DNA of 64,000 nt from Microbacterium hydrocarbonoxydans (GTDB lineage: Bacteria > Actinomycetota > Actinomycetes > Actinomycetales > Microbacteriaceae), in the NCBI RefSeq assembly GCF_023715885.1, contig NZ_JAMBOY010000002.1, forward strand, positions 682,001 to 746,000, written 5' to 3'. Positions 57,156 to 64,000 of the stretch are shown piece by piece. How positions within the stretch are numbered: position 1 is the stretch's first letter; every line of letters starts with the position of its first letter. Under the pieces are notes generated by a model, which saw only the letters and a program-made list of their open reading frames with translations, was not told the DNA's origin and made no database searches. The translations under genes and the position numbers were made by a program.

Positions 57156-58181
57156 TCAGGCGATGCGCGTACCCGGCGGCAGCGTCTTCGCGGGCGTACG
57201 CGTGCGCGCCCACGCTCCGGCGAACAGCCCCCCGGCCAGCACGACCTGCACCCCGAGCCCCACGAACCAGCTGGGCACCGTCGAGTCGATGATCTGCTTC
57301 GGGGTCGGATACTGCGTGAACCCGGACTCGGAGTCGCACGGATTCCACCGCTGCTGCGGGGACTGCTGCGCGCTCCGCACGGCGTACTTGATCTGCCCGA
57401 ACATGTCGATCGGGTACCCCTGGACCGTGTAGTCGGTCGGTGTCGCGTCGGCCAGCACGACGAACGGGTTGGCCGCGAGCGCACCCCACACGAGGTCGAA
57501 CCGGGGCACCTCGTACGTGGTCGTCCCCGTGACCGTCTCACACTGCGGCTGTCCCGACTCGTCGTAGGCGTACAGCTCCTCCTCCATCTGGGTCCGCACC
57601 GCCATCCCGCCGAGGCCGAACGCGATCACCGTTCCGAGCACCAGTCCCGCCACGACGAGATAGGTGGTCGCGACCGAGAAGAGCGGGCGGGCGATGAGGC
57701 CGCTGAGGGCGACGCCGATCGTCGCGACGATGATGATCTCGGCGATGAGGACGAGCAGGGACACGAGCAGCGTGAGCGGGCTCGCGCCGCCGCCGAGCAG
57801 TCCGACGCCGAGGAACGGCACGGCCACGACGAGGAAGGCACCGCCCGTCGCGACGGCGGCGAGCAGCTTGCCGAGCATGATGTCGCCGGTGGATGCCGCG
57901 GTGACCTGCACGGCGGCGAGTGTCGCCGCGTCGCGGTCTCCGTTGATGGCGTTGCCGCTCAGCGTGGGCGAGACGAGCACGACCAGGAGCAGCACCATGT
58001 TCACGACGATCGAGTACACGCCTGCCCCGACGAAGTCGCCCCACGAGTACACGGCGAAGGCGAGGACGGTGACGCCGATCATGATGACGGCGAAGACGCC
58101 CAGCAGCACGTACCAGCCGACGCTGCGCAGCCGTTGGGTCAGCTCGAGCCGGGCGATGATCCCGATGTTCGTGAGGCTCAT
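57156..58181 (-). CDS. ABC transporter permease (ABC-2 / NosY-like)
   Basis: 341 residues with six or more transmembrane segments: one near residue 25, a group between about 65 and 210, and a last one near 315. A polar extracytoplasmic insert (about 215-310, with several Cys) separates the last helix. It is translationally coupled (ATGA overlap) to the ATPase gene upstream. It lies 137 bases before the wall-anchored lamin-tail gene, so it may function with it, although no functional link is shown. Confidence 0.88.
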   Translation of the reverse strand: MSLTNIGIIARLELTQRLRSVGWYVLLGVFAVIMIGVTVLAFAVYSWGDFVGAGVYSIVVNMVLLLVVLVSPTLSGNAINGDRDAATLAAVQVTAASTGDIMLGKLLAAVATGGAFLVVAVPFLGVGLLGGGASPLTLLVSLLVLIAEIIIVATIGVALSGLIARPLFSVATTYLVVAGLVLGTVIAFGLGGMAVRTQMEEELYAYDESGQPQCETVTGTTTYEVPRFDLVWGALAANPFVVLADATPTDYTVQGYPIDMFGQIKYAVRSAQQSPQQRWNPCDSESGFTQYPTPKQIIDSTVPSWFVGLGVQVVLAGGLFAGAWARTRTPAKTLPPGTRIA

Positions 58182-59191
58182 GCTCCGACCTCCCGGTCCT
58201 CGGTGCCGCGACCTATGGCCGTTCCGGGCGCATCGTCCGACGGGGGCGCGGGCGGGGCGGTCGGGCGCGCCGAGCCCTGATGCAGCTGCAGGAAAGTGTG
58301 CTCGAGCACGCTCTGCGCCGGAGCGTACTCCGCGACCCGCAATCCTGCGGCGACGAGCGCGTGCAGCGCCGACGCCGCCTGATCCTCATCGGGGAACGCG
58401 GTGAGCACGGCTCCTCGGTCGACTCCGACGGACTCGACGGGGATGCCGAGCGTCGAGGCGACCTGCCAGGCATCCGCCGATTGTCTGTCCGCCCCGGATC
58501 CGACCAGGCGAATCCGCCACGCGCGTGCTATGGCCTCAGCCGGGGCGGCATCGACGACCGTGCCCGCGACGAGGAACACCGCGTCGTCTACCACCTCTTC
58601 CAGTTCCGAGAGGATGTGGCTGGAGATCAGCACGGTCCGGCCGTCGGCCGCGAGCCGTCGCAGCAGCAGTCTTAACTGGATGCGCGCTTCGGGGTCGAGC
58701 CCCGAGGCCGGCTCGTCGAGCAGCAGCACCTGCGGGTCATGCACCAGAGCGCGGGCGAGACCGAGCTTCTGCTTCTGCCCGCGCGACAGCACCTTCGCCG
58801 GCGAGTCGGCGAGTTCTGCGAGCCCGACCACTCCGAGCAGCTCCTGCGCCCTCGCGGCCGCGTCGGCGGTCGACATCCCGTACAGGCGACCGGTCGTCGT
58901 GATCGTCTCGCGGGCCGTGAGCGAGGGCCAGGCGCCCAGTGAATCCGGCATCCATCCGAGCAGGCGACGGGCGGCCAGCGGATCGGCCGAGGGATCGACG
59001 CCCGCGATCCGGATCGTGCCGGTGTCGGGGGCGAGCAGCGATGCGAGCATGAGCAGCAGCGTCGTCTTGCCTGCACCGTTCGGTCCGACCAGGCCCGTGA
59101 CCCGCCCGGGTGCGGCTTCGAGGCTCGCGCCGCGGACGGCGTGGACGGACCCGAAGGATCGGCTGACGTTGTCGACGACGATTCCGGTCAT
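58178..59191 (-). CDS. ABC transporter ATP-binding protein
   Basis: 337 residues from ATG 59191. Walker A GPNGAGKTT, signature LSRGQKQKLGLARAL, Walker B VLLLDEPASGLDPEAR. A C-terminal extension (about 215-337) includes the DUF4162-like region found in ABC-2 exporter ATPases. It energises the permease encoded immediately downstream. Confidence 0.93.
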   Translation of the reverse strand: MTGIVVDNVSRSFGSVHAVRGASLEAAPGRVTGLVGPNGAGKTTLLLMLASLLAPDTGTIRIAGVDPSADPLAARRLLGWMPDSLGAWPSLTARETITTTGRLYGMSTADAAARAQELLGVVGLAELADSPAKVLSRGQKQKLGLARALVHDPQVLLLDEPASGLDPEARIQLRLLLRRLAADGRTVLISSHILSELEEVVDDAVFLVAGTVVDAAPAEAIARAWRIRLVGSGADRQSADAWQVASTLGIPVESVGVDRGAVLTAFPDEDQAASALHALVAAGLRVAEYAPAQSVLEHTFLQLHQGSARPTAPPAPPSDDAPGTAIGRGTEDREVGA

Positions 59192-59259
59192 CGGGCCAGT
59201 GTGCCATCGGATGCGCGCATCGACGGGGACGGCTGTCCCCCGCGTGTTCGGATCGCCGG

Positions 59260-59355
59260 TGCACTTCCGCGGCCTCGGCGACCTTTGGCGGCCATCCGAC
59301 GTGGCGCCGGCCGCAGAACGTGTCGGCGGCCGCAGAACGTGCCGCTGGCCGTGGA
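59260..59355. repeat. Interspersed repeat, locus D (degenerate; two direct, two or three inverted units)
   Basis: Direct units near 59261 (GCACTTCCGCGGCCTCGG) and 59278 (GCGACCTTTGGCGGCCA). Inverted units near 59309 (GGCCGCAGAACGTG) and 59328 (GGCCGCAGAACGTGCC), then a weak GGCCGTGGAA. More diverged than loci A-C but with the same arrangement. Lies 20 bases before the phosphodiesterase stop codon, between two minus-strand genes. Confidence 0.75.
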
Positions 59356-59375
59356 ATCGACGGGCTCCGCCCCCG

Positions 59376-60362
59376 TCAATCGCGGAAGAACGCCACCCCG
59401 AGGTCGGGATGGTCGACGAAGACGCCGTCGACACCGCTGCGCGCGATCACGTCCCACTCGGCTTCGTAGTCGCCGAACGACTCCTTGCCGCCGCGACCCC
59501 GGAACTCCTTCGCCAGGAAGCGATTCTCCGGTCGGCACGTCCACGTGAACACGATCAGCCCCCGCGCATGAGCATCGCCCACGATCGTGGTGCCCTTCTC
59601 GAGCAGCATCCTCTTGTCGACGCTGATGCCGTCGACGAAGCCGACCAGCGCATCGAGTCCTCGCGGAGCGACAGTCGCCTTGTAGGTCGGCGCCTGCATC
59701 CCCTGCGCCACGACGAGATCGTACGGGCGCCCGTCCGCCTCGATCAGGTAGACGTACGACGCGGGGATGCCGAGGTCGCGCAGTTCGCCCAGCACGGTCG
59801 ACTCGAACGACTCGACGATGAGCGGAAGCCGCCCCTCGCCCCAGCCGGCGGCCCGCAGCTCCGCGGCGATGAGAGGTGCGAGCGGCATCCCGATGCCGGT
59901 GAAGTAGGTGGCGTGCTTCACCTCGAGCACCACCCCGATCTCGCGTCCGTGCTCGCTCGACCCCTCGCGCACGATGTCGAGCACGTCGACGAGCCGCAGG
60001 ATCGGCTGGGCGCCGTCGAAGCTCGCGCTCGACGGGCGCACCTCGGAGAGCCGCTCGCGACTGCGCAGCGTCGACAGCTCATCCCAGGTGAAGTCCTCGG
60101 TGAACCAGCCGGTCAGCGCCTCGCCGTCGATCCGCTTGGTCGTCCTGCGATCCGCGAACTCCGGATGCTGCGCCACGTCCGTCGTCCCGGATATCTCGTT
60201 CTCGTGACGGACGACGAGCACGCCGTCCTTCGTGGCCACGACGTCGGGTTCGACGGCATCCACTCCCATCGCGAGCGCGAGCTCGTACGACGACCGCGTG
60301 TGCTCCGGTCGGTAACCGGGGGCACCGCGATGCCCGATGACGAGGGGAGAATTCCTGGGCAC
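59376..60362 (-). CDS. Glycerophosphodiester phosphodiesterase family protein
   Basis: 328 residues from GTG 60362. The GDPD motif HR...E.D...H is complete: GHRGAPGYRPEHT, then EPDVVATKDGVLVVRHE. LEVKHATYFTG supplies a further metal-binding Glu. The family cleaves glycerophosphodiesters to glycerol-3-phosphate plus alcohol. No signal peptide, so it is a cytoplasmic UgpQ-like form. TACGCT six bases before the GTG supports this leaderless start. Confidence 0.93.
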   Translation of the reverse strand: MPRNSPLVIGHRGAPGYRPEHTRSSYELALAMGVDAVEPDVVATKDGVLVVRHENEISGTTDVAQHPEFADRRTTKRIDGEALTGWFTEDFTWDELSTLRSRERLSEVRPSSASFDGAQPILRLVDVLDIVREGSSEHGREIGVVLEVKHATYFTGIGMPLAPLIAAELRAAGWGEGRLPLIVESFESTVLGELRDLGIPASYVYLIEADGRPYDLVVAQGMQAPTYKATVAPRGLDALVGFVDGISVDKRMLLEKGTTIVGDAHARGLIVFTWTCRPENRFLAKEFRGRGGKESFGDYEAEWDVIARSGVDGVFVDHPDLGVAFFRD

Positions 60363-60368
60363 GCTCTC

Positions 60369-60374
60369 AGCGTA
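60369..60374 (-). promoter_or_regulatory. -10 box of a leaderless promoter (phosphodiesterase gene)
   Basis: Minus strand TACGCT, six bases before GTG 60362. Confidence 0.5.
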
Positions 60375-60449
60375 GAACACGCGCGCGACACGCCAGGGCG
60401 GGTATCGTGGAGGAAAGCGACCTACAACCCCTTTGGAGTGAGGCCCACG

Positions 60450-61379
60450 ATGAGCAATTTCGCTTTCAACAACCCGGCGTTCCAGCAGCAGGATCCGCGG
60501 AACGTCGCGACCTACCCCGGGGCTCCGCAGGGCGCTCAGGGTGCGCAGGCCGCCTCGTTCCAGCACGGGACGATGGATGCCGCCGCGAACGCGCAGCTGG
60601 AGGGCATGTACGCCGCTCCGCCGGCCGGCGCCATCGAGACCGACCGCATGTCGGTCGAGGACACGGTGTGGAAGACCGCCGGCCTCTTCGCCATCCTCCT
60701 CGTCACCGCAGCCGTCGGCTGGTTCGTGACTCTCGGCGGCGTCAGCGCTCCGGTGCAGAACCCGTACGACCAGTTCCAGCCGAACATGCTGCCGTGGATC
60801 GTCGGCGCCCTCGGCGGCTTCGTGCTCGCGATGGTGATCTCGTTCACCTCGCGCAAGAAGGTCCGTCCTGCGCTGATCTTCGCGTACGCGGCCTTTGAGG
60901 GTCTCTTCATCGGAGGCATCTCGGCGTTCTTCGAGGTCCTGTACCCGGGCATCGTGTTTCAGGCGACGCTCGCCACGGTCTCGGTCGTCGGCGTGACCCT
61001 CGCGCTCTTCGCGAGCGGCAAGATCCGAGCGACGAAGAAGGCCACGAAGATCTTCATGGTCGCGCTGGTCGGCTACCTCGTCTTCTCGCTCATCAACGTC
61101 ATCCTGACCTGGACCGGTGTGCTGGGTGAAGGCGCGGCGTTCGGCCTGCTGAGCAAGGTCGAGATCCTCGGCATCCCGCTCGGTGTCATCATCGGCGTCC
61201 TCGTCGTGATCATGGCGGCGTACTCGCTGGTGCTCGACTTCGACCAGATCCAGCAGGGCGTGCGCAACGGCGCTCCCCGCACCTACGGCTGGCTCGGCGC
61301 CTTCGGCATCATGGTCACGGTCGTCTGGCTCTACGTCGAGATCCTGCGCATCATCGCGATCGTCCGCGGCAACAACTGA
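60450..61379 (+). CDS. Bax inhibitor-1 / YccA family membrane protein
   Basis: 309 residues. A Gln/Ala-rich cytoplasmic N-terminus (about 1-75) is followed by seven hydrophobic segments between about 80 and 305. SLVLDFDQIQQGVRNGAPRTYGWLGAFGIMVTVVWLYVEILRI is the diagnostic C-terminal block; its Asp residues are proposed calcium or pH sensors in the family. TTGGAGTG precedes the ATG. Confidence 0.93.
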   Translation: MSNFAFNNPAFQQQDPRNVATYPGAPQGAQGAQAASFQHGTMDAAANAQLEGMYAAPPAGAIETDRMSVEDTVWKTAGLFAILLVTAAVGWFVTLGGVSAPVQNPYDQFQPNMLPWIVGALGGFVLAMVISFTSRKKVRPALIFAYAAFEGLFIGGISAFFEVLYPGIVFQATLATVSVVGVTLALFASGKIRATKKATKIFMVALVGYLVFSLINVILTWTGVLGEGAAFGLLSKVEILGIPLGVIIGVLVVIMAAYSLVLDFDQIQQGVRNGAPRTYGWLGAFGIMVTVVWLYVEILRIIAIVRGNN

Positions 61380-61394
61380 CCGCAACGCTCCACG

Positions 61395-61426
61395 AAAGGC
61401 CCGCTCCCCGAGGGAGCGGGCCTTTT
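61395..61426 (+). terminator. Intrinsic terminator of the Bax-inhibitor gene
   Basis: Fourteen-base stem AAAGGCCCGCTCCC/GGGAGCGGGCCTTT, three-base loop, then T. The best textbook-like terminator in the window. Confidence 0.92.
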
Positions 61427-61536
61427 GCCATACTCGGGAGCCAAAGCGCAAGGGGTTGCAGGGATTTCCCAGCGAAGGCACGCTGGTTAGCACGAAGCCC
61501 CGGCACCCCGGGGCTCCCGATTTATAGGAGCTGACC

Positions 61537-61809
61537 ATGAGTTTTCTCGGCTTTCTTCTTCTCGGCCTCATCGCCGGAGCCATCGCCAAGCTGATCCTTC
61601 CGGGCAAGCAGGGCGGCGGCTGGTTCGTGACCCTTCTGCTCGGCGTCGTCGGCGCCCTGCTCGGCGGCTGGCTCGGCAGCCTGATCCTGAACCGCCCGCT
61701 GACCGAGTTCTGGGACCTGGGCACGTGGCTCCTCGCCATCGGCGGTTCGATCATCGTTCTGCTGATCTACGGCCTCATCGCCGGACGCGGCAGCAAGTCG
61801 CGCGCCTGA
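61537..61809 (+). CDS. GlsB/YeaQ/YmgE-family stress membrane protein
   Basis: 90 residues with three hydrophobic segments. GFLLLGLIAGAIAKLILPGKQGGGWFVTLLLGVVGALLGGWLG matches the transglycosylase-associated (GlsB) family, often induced by general stress. TAGGAGC lies seven bases before the ATG. A GCCCCGG/CCGGGGC hairpin occurs at about 61497-61515 in its leader. Confidence 0.9.
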   Translation: MSFLGFLLLGLIAGAIAKLILPGKQGGGWFVTLLLGVVGALLGGWLGSLILNRPLTEFWDLGTWLLAIGGSIIVLLIYGLIAGRGSKSRA

Positions 61810-61832
61810 TACCGACAGGCATCACAGCAGAG

Positions 61833-61861
61833 AGCCCCCTCGGCACATCGCCGAGGGGGCT
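61833..61861. terminator. Terminator between the GlsB-like gene and the ECF42 sigma gene
   Basis: AGCCCCCTCGGC/GCCGAGGGGGCT, 12-base perfect stem, loop ACATC, between convergent genes; it serves both strands. Confidence 0.9.
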
Positions 61862-61870
61862 TCTCCGTGT

Positions 61871-63163
61871 TCAGCCTCCTGACGCCTTCGCCTCGAGCAG
61901 CGCTCGTTCCCGGTCGTTGCCGGCGAGAGAGGCAGCGGTCGCGAACTCGCTGCGCGCCTCATCGACCCGCCCGAGCCGCAGCAGCAGCTCGGCACGTGTG
62001 GCCGGCAGCAGGTGGTATCCGCGCAGGGCTCCGGACGCCGCGAGCTCGTCGATGATGCGCAGGGCGGATGTTGGACCCGTGGCCATCGCGACGGCCGCCG
62101 CCCGGTTGAGCTCGACGACGGGCGACGGCGCGATGCGCCCGAGCGCCTCGTAGAGCAGCACGATGCGCTCCCAATCGGTCTCCTCGACCGACGGCGCGAC
62201 CGCGTGGCACTCCGCGATCGCGGCCTGCAGCCCGTACGCGCCGCGTCCGGTTCCCCGAGAGTCAGCCGTCGCCAGCGCGGCTCTGCCCCGCGCGATGCAG
62301 CCGCGGTCCCAGCGACCGCGGTCCTGGTCGGCGAGCAGCACCGGGTCGCCGTTCCTGTCGACCCGGGCAGGAAGGCGCGCCGCCGTGAGTTCCATCAGGG
62401 CGAGCAGGCTGTGCACGTCCCGCTCCCCGGGCATGAGGGCGGCGAGCACCCGGGTGAGACGGATCGCCTCGATGCTGAGCTCGGGGCGCATCCAGTCGGC
62501 GCCGCTGGACGCCGAGTGCCCCTCGTTGAAGATGAGATAGAGAACGCCGAGGATCGCCCCGAGTCGGTCGGCGCGCTCCTCGCGCGGCGGGAGTTCGAAC
62601 GGCACGCTCGCGGCCATAAGGGTCTTCTTCGCGCGCACGATACGCTGCTGCACGGTGGCCGTCGGCACGAGGAACGCGCGCGCGATCTCCTCGCTCGACA
62701 GACCGCCGACGACGCGGAGAGTGAGGGCGACCTGGGCCTCCCGCGACAGCACCGGGTGGCACGAGATGAAGATCAGACGCACCACGTCGTCGTCGATCGC
62801 GTCGGGATCCCAGGGCACTGCGTCGGCCGCCTCGTCCTGCTCGCGCTCGAGGTCGTGCGCGAGGGCGGCGATGCGGTCATCGAGGCGTTCTCTGCGCCGC
62901 CATCCGTCGACGGCCTTCCGCTTGGCCACCGCCGTGAGCCAGGCCGCTCCGTTGCGCGGCACGCCGTCGACCGGCCACTGCCGCAGTGCGTCGAGCAGCG
63001 CTTCCTGCGCGAGATCCTCGGCGAGACCGAAGTCTCCGACCAGACGGGTGAGCGTCGCGACGATCTTCGCGGACTCGATGCGCCACACGGCGGCGACGGC
63101 GCGCTCCGCTGCTCCCCTGTCGGGGGCGGGGCGCGCCGTCTCGCTGTCGGAGGGGTCGATCAT
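61871..63163 (-). CDS. ECF42-group RNA polymerase sigma factor with C-terminal DUF6596/TPR-like domain
   Basis: 430 residues. Sigma region 2 (about 35-100, DFGLAEDLAQEALLDALRQWP) and region 4 (about 135-190, LSSEEIARAFLVPTATVQQRIVRAKKTL) are followed by about 230 residues of helical repeats with NEGHSASSG and ELNRAAAVAM, diagnostic of ECF42. In this group there is no anti-sigma factor; a DGPF protein is the constant neighbour, as seen here one base upstream. Confidence 0.95.
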   Translation of the reverse strand: MIDPSDSETARPAPDRGAAERAVAAVWRIESAKIVATLTRLVGDFGLAEDLAQEALLDALRQWPVDGVPRNGAAWLTAVAKRKAVDGWRRRERLDDRIAALAHDLEREQDEAADAVPWDPDAIDDDVVRLIFISCHPVLSREAQVALTLRVVGGLSSEEIARAFLVPTATVQQRIVRAKKTLMAASVPFELPPREERADRLGAILGVLYLIFNEGHSASSGADWMRPELSIEAIRLTRVLAALMPGERDVHSLLALMELTAARLPARVDRNGDPVLLADQDRGRWDRGCIARGRAALATADSRGTGRGAYGLQAAIAECHAVAPSVEETDWERIVLLYEALGRIAPSPVVELNRAAAVAMATGPTSALRIIDELAASGALRGYHLLPATRAELLLRLGRVDEARSEFATAASLAGNDRERALLEAKASGG

Positions 63164-63164
63164 G

Positions 63165-63590
63165 TCACTGCTGGGCGCGCTGGGCCTGCTCGTCGCGCCA
63201 GCCCGCTTCCTTCTCGATCCACTCGTTGTCGGCCGGGAAGTCGGACATGTCCGTCACACGACGCACCTCGAGGAACGATCCCTTGCCGAGCGGGGCGCGA
63301 CTCGCCCACTCCGCCGCCTCCTCGCGGCTGGACACCTCGAGGATCCAGAAGCCGTTGAACAGCTCCTTCGTCTCTCCGTAGGGGCCGTCGGTGATGAGCG
63401 GAGCCTCCGCGCTGAAGTCGACCACGAAGCCCTCGGCCGCGTCCGTCAGGCCCTCGCCGGCCACGAGCACGCCCGCCTTCATCATCGACTCGTTGTACTT
63501 CCCCATGGCCTCGATGACCTGCTCGAACGGCATCTCCTTGTACGCCTCGACGGCCTCGTCGGTCGCGCGCATGATGAGCATGTACTTCAT
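63165..63590 (-). CDS. YCII-related DGPF-domain protein, partner of the ECF42 sigma factor
   Basis: 141 residues: KYMLIMRATDEAVEAY opening, the DGPF-type motif TDGPYGETKELFNGFWILEV, and RRVTDM near the end. A ferredoxin-like YCII fold of unknown activity. First gene of a two-gene operon with the sigma factor; GAGGAG precedes the ATG. Confidence 0.93.
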   Translation of the reverse strand: MKYMLIMRATDEAVEAYKEMPFEQVIEAMGKYNESMMKAGVLVAGEGLTDAAEGFVVDFSAEAPLITDGPYGETKELFNGFWILEVSSREEAAEWASRAPLGKGSFLEVRRVTDMSDFPADNEWIEKEAGWRDEQAQRAQQ

Positions 63591-63640
63591 GATGTTCTCC
63601 TCTGTGGGTGGGGCCGCGATTCGACCCTCTCATTGAAGAC

Positions 63641-63667
63641 GTCGAACGGGAACGACGCGGATCGACA
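63641..63667 (-). promoter_or_regulatory. ECF42-type autoregulatory promoter
   Basis: Minus strand -35 TGTCGA (63667-63662), 17-base spacer, -10 CGAC (63644-63641), 51 bases before the DGPF start codon. It matches the TGTCGA plus CGA-type element described for ECF42 sigma factors, recalled from the literature. Confidence 0.7.
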
Positions 63668-63704
63668 TCGCCCGTGAACTTTTTTCGAGATTCTTCTCGA
63701 GGGC

Positions 63705-64000
63705 TCAGCCGAGCGCGTCGACGGCGGTGCGGATGGCGTCGGCCGACGCCCTCAGCAGTCCGAGTTCGTGCTCGTCCATAGGCGTCTCGCCGAGCGGCAT
63801 CGCCCCGGCCGCCCCCACCACCGACGGCACCGACAGCGCGACGCCGGCGATGCCGTACTCACCGCCCAGCACCGTCGCGACCGGCAGCACGGCGCGCTCG
63901 TCGCGCAGAACCGCCTCGGCGATGCGGGCGCAGCTCACGCCGATCGCAAGGTTCGTCGCACCCTTGCCCTGGATGACGGTGTAGGCCGCGTCGCGCACCT
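63705..64000 (-). CDS. ldh: L-lactate dehydrogenase, C-terminal part (runs off the window)
   Basis: The last 98 codons: VRDAAYTVIQGKGATNLAIGVSCARI, then RAVLPVATVLGGEYGIAGVALSVPSVVGAAG, typical of the C-terminal domain of NAD-dependent L-lactate dehydrogenases. The N-terminal Rossmann fold and catalytic His lie beyond the window. Malate dehydrogenase-like alternatives are less likely given KGAT and the EYGI loop. No clear terminator follows on this strand. Confidence 0.88.
   Translation of the reverse strand, partial: VRDAAYTVIQGKGATNLAIGVSCARIAEAVLRDERAVLPVATVLGGEYGIAGVALSVPSVVGAAGAMPLGETPMDEHELGLLRASADAIRTAVDALG

Noticed and set aside
54112..57432. Open frame of about 1100 codons opposite the lamin-tail gene
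   Set aside because: Shadow of the sense gene, whose signal peptide, repeated domains and sorting signal establish the coding strand.
63678..63704. Hairpin with adjacent homopolymer as a terminator of ldh
   Set aside because: On the ldh strand the five-base stem is followed by A residues, not T. The T-run lies on the other strand, where no gene ends.

Overview
The window is gene-dense, very GC-rich DNA with actinobacterial hallmarks: many GTG starts, genes with no Shine-Dalgarno sequence but a TAGnnT box exactly six bases before the start codon, a monomeric isocitrate dehydrogenase, LigC/PrimC-type ligase and primase genes, a PerM-like membrane protein beside purN, and a sortase-type LAVTG cell-wall anchor. 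Gene content and the constant recurrence of the word GGATGC/GCATCC suggest Microbacteriaceae, probably Microbacterium. This placement is inferred; no rRNA gene is present. I see no tRNA, rRNA, CRISPR array, insertion sequence or prophage.

Layout. 1-600: 5' part of glyA (minus strand) behind a ZTP riboswitch. 594-3286: a GH20 hexosaminidase and nagA. 3750-8080: a membrane-tethered sigma/zinc-finger fusion, a small DUF2568 protein, a GlcD-like flavoprotein and a Nudix hydrolase. 8096-16046: an amino-sugar and D-amino-acid salvage block: nagB, ROK kinase, ROK repressor, a single reading frame joining a D-aminoacylase to a second GH20 hexosaminidase, a DSD1-like PLP deaminase and divergent RidA. 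16175-20557: L,D-transpeptidase, icd and an acetyltransferase. 20769-27354: LacI regulator, sugar ABC transporter and GH31 alpha-xylosidase.

27403-29517: a coiled-coil protein, a pyrimidine-rich tract and a DUF559 endonuclease-like gene bracketed by two copies of an interspersed repeat. 29548-33493: a BmrCD-like asymmetric ABC exporter pair with a 21-codon leader ORF. 33630-35955: ogt and an Ada-AlkA fusion, then a 28-residue Trp-rich ORF. 36115-43671: purH, purN, perM-like gene, a purine permease, sucD and sucC. 43814-47835: TetR regulator with an acyl-CoA dehydrogenase, a Cys-tailed hypothetical protein and a carotenoid-dehydrogenase-like flavoprotein. 47895-53819: LigC-type ligase and PrimC-type primase facing each other, an SseB protein and PcrA helicase. 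53935-59191: a wall-anchored lamin-tail-domain protein behind a two-gene ABC exporter. 59376-64000: glycerophosphodiesterase, Bax-inhibitor-1 protein, GlsB-like protein, an ECF42 sigma factor with its DGPF/YCII partner, and the C-terminal part of L-lactate dehydrogenase.

The observations I rate highest are: (1) a repeat family with consensus GCAACTTCTGCGGCC, present at four intergenic loci, each with two direct units followed by two inverted units; (2) the D-aminoacylase-GH20 fusion inside a cluster able to carry N-acetylated sugars and D-amino acids to central metabolism; (3) a shared operator-like palindrome at the same distance upstream of icd and sucC; (4) two candidate short ORFs with strong ribosome-binding sites; (5) the GGATGC/GCATCC word that overrides codon preference and recurs inside terminator stems.
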